Assembly (NCBI GenBank): GCA_025363655.1
Contig: JANYDK010000018.1
Location: 1-64,000, forward strand
Direction: 5' to 3'
DNA from: Deltaproteobacteria bacterium
Lineage (GTDB): Bacteria > Myxococcota_A > Polyangia > Polyangiales > JADJMO01
DNA length: 64,000 bases
The notes under the pieces were generated by a model, which did no database searches, was not told where the DNA came from, and saw only the letters and a program-made list of their open reading frames with translations. A program made the translations under genes and the position numbers. Of the stretch, positions 58,901-64,000 are shown piece by piece. Positions within the stretch are counted from its first letter, which is position 1. Every line of letters begins with the position of its first letter.

Positions 58901-59910
58901 TCGCTGCGGTCGGTGCCGGCGCGAGCGGAGATCGGCAAGAGCTTCGAAGGTGCGACGATCGACTCCGCGCCCACGGACCGGTCGACCACGACGCACGTCT
59001 CTCCCAACTGCGCGCGATCTGCCGCGTCGCGGGTGAGCTCCATGCGGTCGGCGAGGGCGAGGCGGCAGAGCAACTGCTCGGCTACCTCGACGACGTCGCC
59101 CGCGACGTGCTCTCCCGCGAGCCGGGAATCGCAGCCATGCGTGCGCATGTGAAGGCCGGTCGAGCCCTCTCGAGCGGAGACAACGAGTCGGCGCTCGGCC
59201 TCCTCGTCGCCGCCGCCGAAGCCTTCGATCAAGTGCACGATCTCCGCGGCTCGTGCCTCGAGCGTTGCAACGCCAGCTACGCCTGCTCCGAGCTCGGGCT
59301 CGCGAAGCGCGCCGCTGAGCTCGCGCTGGAGTCGATCGCCCTCGCCGAGCGCGCCGGCATTCTCTACGTCGCCTTCGGAGCAAGAGCCAACCTCGCCCTC
59401 GCGCTCTTGCGCGGTGGCCGCCATCGCGAGGCCGTCGAACAAGCCGAAAGGGTTGCCCGCTACACCGACGCACGCGGCGATCGCTACCTCGGCGGCGCGG
59501 CGCACCTCTACCGCGCCCTCGGCCTCGCCGGTCTCGGCGACTACGCCGGCGCCGAACGCGACGTCCGCATCGCCCTCGAAGCGCGCGACTATCCCTCTTG
59601 GGCCGCGTACCAATTGGCCCTCCTCGCCCGCCTCTTGCTGCGGCGCAGCGACGTCGCCGGCGCGCTTGCCGCAGCTGCGGAAGGAGCCGAAATCCTCGCC
59701 CGTCTCGGCGGCATGGAGTCCGGAGAGTCCTTCGTCCGGCTAGCGCACTTCGAAGCACTGCGCGCCGCCGGCCAAGAAGACGAAGCCCGAAGGGCACTCG
59801 ACGTCGCCCGTACCATCCTCGAGACCCGCGCCGCCGCCATCCGCGACGTCTCGGTGCGCGAAGCCTTCCTCGCCATCGACGAGCACCGCGCCACGCTCAC
59901 CGGCGGGTGA
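55924..59910 (+). CDS. Ser/Thr kinase-AAA ATPase-TPR signalling protein
   Basis: A 1328-residue protein from ATG 55924 (ATG 55933 also possible). The kinase domain (about 13-290) keeps its key residues: GRGGMGTVY, Lys44, Glu63, HRDVSPTN (146-153) and DFG (166-168). After a linker and a class-III-cyclase-like segment (about 370-510) comes an AAA/STAND-type ATPase with GEPGIGKSRL (about 549-558). The last 450 residues are TPR-like helices. This kinase-ATPase-TPR layout is typical of large myxobacterial signalling proteins. No membrane segment, so cytoplasmic. It begins 16 bp after the pilin stop and may be cotranscribed. Confidence 0.85.
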   Translation: MGHMASVPSLRPRLLMELGRGGMGTVYLAIRRGLSGFTKLTVVKYLHVGLARDPRYLHMFLDEARLSARLQHPNIVATHDVVQDERTYFLEMEYLEGVSFADALPALLATGDEGRDLAVFALAEVLAGLHHAHELCDLEGKPLLCVHRDVSPTNVMVTYRGEVKLLDFGVAKTTESTLETAAGFAKGKLAYMAPEQALGLAVDRRADVFAVGVMLHRIITGDDLWLTDDDSELVRALREGDIPLVPDGAHPVLLRACRRALEWHPDERFESAEAMRLALEGYLEEHAPRAGARSLARRLEEIFGDERRTMRTELERLQKSTDDLPVALDPMLVDSKRFESGRMRGTATTSPTPLSALPRATLPPRGKQRALATILHLRDVSPSARAFVGTLVGGFGRVVPSESVLVVVHGRGSAKEQVVLAARWALLLRARFPGICAAIATSVTDLHVADARPEGTAAQVAARLVARAETFEAVLVDSLSAAFLEGGFVVDRQDDLRLLRGGREQGDVERLVHGREPPLLGRDDELNSVLSLNARVVAEASPAAVWIDGEPGIGKSRLLRAFLQRSANVEGAARAKAIWSAAGDPLGGSAPYRLVRDLLTRALGLDLTQSADDKRRAVMHFGADVRGEFLCELLGVPADGATSPPLRAARLDPRLMHAQLALAFSDLVAAQLRRGPLVIAVDDAQSADAPSLQLLSDQVKSREGALFLVVAASGRRTASMFDAPEQACVDFVLAPLAREVCARLVGVMLPAASLQTANTFAESSAGSPAHLEELVRAYVRGSPPTTVLAMIQARIGPLPDHERRVLCTASILGQNFDLDGVSSMLGDLSLDDVSVALDALVHRELLVERKVMLGRELSFRSALVREAAHALLSEEARAAAHALAADRLSRTADVSPLAIARHWTAAMWPARAMPAFERAAASSLAAGDVAQAEAIVAEAEVCSPKEADGGSFHALRAQIHHFRGKNKEILGSALRALEQLLPGVGRWFDVVGLAAVGAGASGDRQELRRCDDRLRAHGPVDHDARLSQLRAICRVAGELHAVGEGEAAEQLLGYLDDVARDVLSREPGIAAMRAHVKAGRALSSGDNESALGLLVAAAEAFDQVHDLRGSCLERCNASYACSELGLAKRAAELALESIALAERAGILYVAFGARANLALALLRGGRHREAVEQAERVARYTDARGDRYLGGAAHLYRALGLAGLGDYAGAERDVRIALEARDYPSWAAYQLALLARLLLRRSDVAGALAAAAEGAEILARLGGMESGESFVRLAHFEALRAAGQEDEARRALDVARTILETRAAAIRDVSVREAFLAIDEHRATLTGG

Positions 59911-59924
59911 GAATCACGCGCGGG

Positions 59925-60308
59925 TCACTCCCAAGCAGCGCAGCTGGAGACGACCGAGCGCACATCACGATCGAGGCTCGCCTTCGAAGCGTCGTTGCAA
60001 TCCTCGACGATCGGATAGCAAGCCGGCCGCGCCTCGCCCGTCTCGACGAACGTGTAGCAATAGGCCACCGGCTGGGGCGCGCACGGCGAGGTCGAGATCC
60101 CCTCCGAGGCGAGCCCCTGACGGAGCATGTCGCAGCGCTGTGCCGTGCGGAGACAGAGCGCGCCGGTACCGTCATTCGAATCGCGCGTGCACATCCAACC
60201 CTTGCCCGGCGGACGCAACGCATCATTGGGCGGCCCCACGGTGCCCCCGCAGCCGATCACACCCGACAACACGCCACACACGAGGCCGAGCCGAACGAGA
60301 GACCACAT
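59925..60308 (-). CDS. Small Cys-containing lipoprotein
   Basis: Start ATG 60308 gives 127 residues (GTG 60317 also in frame). The signal peptide ends at lipobox VIGC. The mature domain, of about 105 residues, has eight further Cys (e.g. WMCTRD, CLRTAQRC, CYTFVETG, CYPIVEDC), suggesting four disulfides. No family recognised. It stands alone, converging with the kinase gene. Confidence 0.65.
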   Translation of the reverse strand: MWSLVRLGLVCGVLSGVIGCGGTVGPPNDALRPPGKGWMCTRDSNDGTGALCLRTAQRCDMLRQGLASEGISTSPCAPQPVAYCYTFVETGEARPACYPIVEDCNDASKASLDRDVRSVVSSCAAWE

Positions 60309-60328
60309 GCCACGCACTCTACTTCACG

Positions 60329-61461
60329 TCACCGCTTCTTGCGCGCCCGACTCCCACTCTCCCGCGCTGCAGCAGACGGCACGGCGCGGCGCACCACTTC
60401 GGTTTCACGTTCCCTCCGAACGCCTCCCGGACGTTGTTCCCAGAACTCGGCGATCTTCGGCCACAGCCCGCGCGAGGCCGAGCGTGACACCATCGCGCCG
60501 ACGTGACCGCCGGGGAGATGCACGTGCTCCTTGTCGGTGGCGCCGACCTGCTCGACGAGCACGCTCGCCATCGCCTTGGGCACGATGGCGTCGTGCTCGA
60601 AGGTCACCGCCAAGGTCGGTGCGACGATCGACGAGAGCTGCGCCGGCCGTCCATTGAGCGCGAAAGTGCCACGAAACAAGCGGTCTTCGCGGTAGAGCTC
60701 GCGAATGTAGCGGCGCCACGCCGCGCCGGGAAACGAGACGTTGTCGTTGCCCCAGGTCTCGAGCGCGAGGAAGCCGTCGAGGAACTCGTCGTCCCAGGCT
60801 TTGCCCGCGCGATCCATCAGGTGCACGGCCTTCGAGAGCTGCATCGTCGGTCGCAAGAGGAGAAACGTCGACTGCATCAGCTCCCACGGCATGTTGCCGA
60901 CGCCGGCGACGACCGCATCGAGCTCGACCGTCGGCGAACGCGACCACGCGGCGAGGAGCCCGTCGTCGCCCCCGGAGTCGAAACGAATCGGCGCGGCGAC
61001 TGCCACCAGCGAGGCGAACCGCTCTGGGTGCGCCGCAGCATGAATCGCTGCCATCGTCCCGCCCATGCAGTACCCGAGCACGTGCACCTTCGCTCGCGGG
61101 TCGCCGGTGCTCGTCTTCGCGGCGACGCGCAACGCACGCCCGAGGTAGCCGTCGACGATGTCGTCGAAGCCGAGGTAGCGATCTTCGTCCCCCGGCGTGC
61201 CGTGGTCGATGACGTAGACGTCGTGCCCCCGCGAGACGAGAAACTCGACGAAGCTCTTCCCCGGCATCAAATCGAGCACGTACCAACGGTTGATGAGCGA
61301 CGGCACGAGGAGAATCGGCGTCGCATGTGCGAGCCCCGCCGCCCGCGGGCGAAAGCGCAGGAGCTTCCATTTGTTCTCGGCGTGCACCACGTCGGCCGGC
61401 GTCGCGCCGACGGCTGGTTTTCGACGGGTCAAGAGGCCGGCGAGGTTCATCAAGCGGCCGA

Positions 61462-61465
<4 letters not shown>
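60329..61465 (-). CDS. PhaC-like polyhydroxyalkanoate synthase
   Basis: A 378-residue alpha/beta-hydrolase-fold enzyme starting at ATG 61465, overlapping the ligase stop (ATGA). The lipase-like box GYCMGG carries the Cys nucleophile that replaces Ser in PHA synthases; Asp in FEHDAIVP and His in GGHVGAM complete the triad, and NKWKLLRFRP and LVPSLINRWYVLDL match the family. Length suits class III PhaC (about 355 residues). It would polymerise hydroxyacyl-CoA into storage granules. Its genes for acyl-CoA ligase and a PhaE/phasin-like protein lie directly upstream. Confidence 0.82.
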
Positions 61466-63218
<1,753 letters not shown>

Positions 63219-63228
<10 letters not shown>

Positions 63229-63533
63229 GGCCGGTCTCCCCTGCTCTTGTCTGCCTCGAGATCTTCCAGCTTCTCTTCCAGGTCCATCACGCGCGACTGC
63301 ATCTGGTTCAACAGGTGCAGCGTGCGTTCCTGATCACGCCTCGTCGGCAGGCCGAGCCCCGAGGCGACCTTCGACTTGACGTCGTCCACCTTCGCCTTCG
63401 CCTTCATCGCCGCCGTCATCATCACCCCCGCCGGGCCGAGGAGGAGCGGACTCTTCAGCCACTGTTCGAGATGGCGCGCGGTCGCGTTCTCCCAGACGTC
63501 GAAGCTCTTCTTCCACTCGTCCCAACCGAGCAT
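63219..63533 (-). CDS. PhaE/phasin-like small coiled-coil protein
   Basis: Start ATG 63533 gives 104 residues. The protein is helical with a WDEWKKSFDVWENATARHLEQWL start, a short hydrophobic stretch, and a C-terminal heptad-like coiled coil (LLNQMQSRVMDLEEKLEDLEADK). The layout resembles PhaE subunits of class III synthases or poly(hydroxyalkanoate) granule-associated proteins. It overlaps the ligase gene. A function as synthase partner is inferred from context. Confidence 0.65.
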
Positions 63534-63573
63534 GGCTCCCCCTCTCACCGTCTCTGCCGACGGTCTCGTTTCG

Positions 63574-64000
63574 TCACTGCCCGAGTCGTCGCAGCTCTGT
63601 TGCAGTGCCAAAATCCGGGTTCGGCTCATTGGCGGCGCTGGTCACCCGCGTCACCTCGCCGAAGCACTCGGCGATGAAGGAGACCTGCCGCTGCACCGTG
63701 CTCGCACCCGCGGCGGGCGCGACGGTGACCTTGGTGCGCAGCCGATGCACCTGCTGGAAGGTGTAGTCGTGAAGCACGAGCTGACCGAGCTCCACGTCCT
63801 CGACCTCGTAGGTGTCCTTGCCGGCGTAGGGAAGCCCGCGCAGCGTCGCGCCGGTCACGCTCCCCGCAGCGACCCAGCTACTCCCCGCCGTCAGCGGCAG
63901 CTTGATCACCGGGATCGGCACGTCGTAGACGAGCAGCGTCTTCCCCTCCGGCGCGTCAGGCCGAGTCGAGGCGACACCCAACAAAAATAGACCTGAATCG
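63574..64000 (-). CDS. Exported protein, partial (5' end outside window)
   Basis: The frame runs off the right end of the window; 142 residues are seen. The visible N-terminal part (SGLFLLGVAS) looks like the end of a signal peptide. The rest is beta-rich (KTLLVYDVPIPVIKLPLTAGSSW ... ELGQLVLHDYTFQQVHRLRTKVTV) with one Cys. No family recognised; possibly a lipoprotein of unknown role. Confidence 0.6.
   Translation of the reverse strand, partial: DSGLFLLGVASTRPDAPEGKTLLVYDVPIPVIKLPLTAGSSWVAAGSVTGATLRGLPYAGKDTYEVEDVELGQLVLHDYTFQQVHRLRTKVTVAPAAGASTVQRQVSFIAECFGEVTRVTSAANEPNPDFGTATELRRLGQ

Overview
The window is high-GC, gene-dense DNA with many secreted lipoproteins carrying Asp/Thr/Ser/Gly-rich linkers, large Ser/Thr kinases (one fused to an AAA/TPR signalling module), a type IV pilin and MopE-type Cys repeats. 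This looks like a Myxococcota genome, probably of the Polyangiales group. That is an inference from gene style; no rRNA or other phylogenetic marker is present.

Left flank (1-5.8 kb): the 3' end of a Ser/Thr kinase and a membrane partner, a formylglycine-generating-enzyme-like lipoprotein, and two divergent paralogous BNR/Asp-box lipoproteins.

Core (5.8-44.8 kb): an accessory island packed with radical SAM (rSAM) enzymes. Fourteen polypeptides carry 17 rSAM domains, one with an atypical cluster motif, and two further segments look like rSAM domains that have lost the cluster. The first operon resembles a His-Xaa-Ser (HXS) RiPP system: HxsB-like maturase, two HxsD-like proteins, an extra rSAM and a DUF483-like protein. 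Around it are a 1439-residue triple-rSAM fusion, a HExxH-type putative peptide beta-hydroxylase, an rSAM-methyltransferase fusion, a UbiA prenyltransferase, a JmjC/cupin oxygenase, a free methyltransferase, a tryptophan-halogenase-type flavoenzyme, two B12-type rSAM proteins (one a double fusion), a proline-iminopeptidase-like hydrolase and polytopic membrane proteins. At the right edge a 92-residue peptide (279..., minus strand, 44507-44785) ends in Cys-Ser-(His-Gly-Ser)x12-Trp. I propose it as the RiPP precursor: a leader followed by twelve tandem HGS units, the tripeptide spacing on which three-residue cyclophane (triceptide) rSAM enzymes act. The halogenase, hydroxylase, methyltransferases and prenyltransferase would be candidate tailoring enzymes. 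A co-located Tat-signal protein (41910-42458), directly upstream of two rSAM genes, may be a second substrate or partner.

Right flank (44.9-64 kb): a lipoprotein sharing its C-terminal fold with the MopE-like protein, a glutathione S-transferase, an orphan VgrG spike, a YVTN-propeller/di-haem peroxidase fusion, two small lipoproteins, a MerR-regulator/esterase pair, a pilin, a kinase-AAA-TPR giant, a small lipoprotein, and a polyhydroxyalkanoate module (PhaC-like synthase, acyl-CoA ligase, PhaE/phasin-like protein) before a partial exported protein.

Many core genes overlap by GTGA/ATGA/TGATG junctions, suggesting translational coupling, and divergent operons are separated by as little as 31-37 bp. 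No tRNA, rRNA, CRISPR array, IS element or dedicated peptide exporter was seen. Function assignments rest on motifs read by eye; no database search was run.
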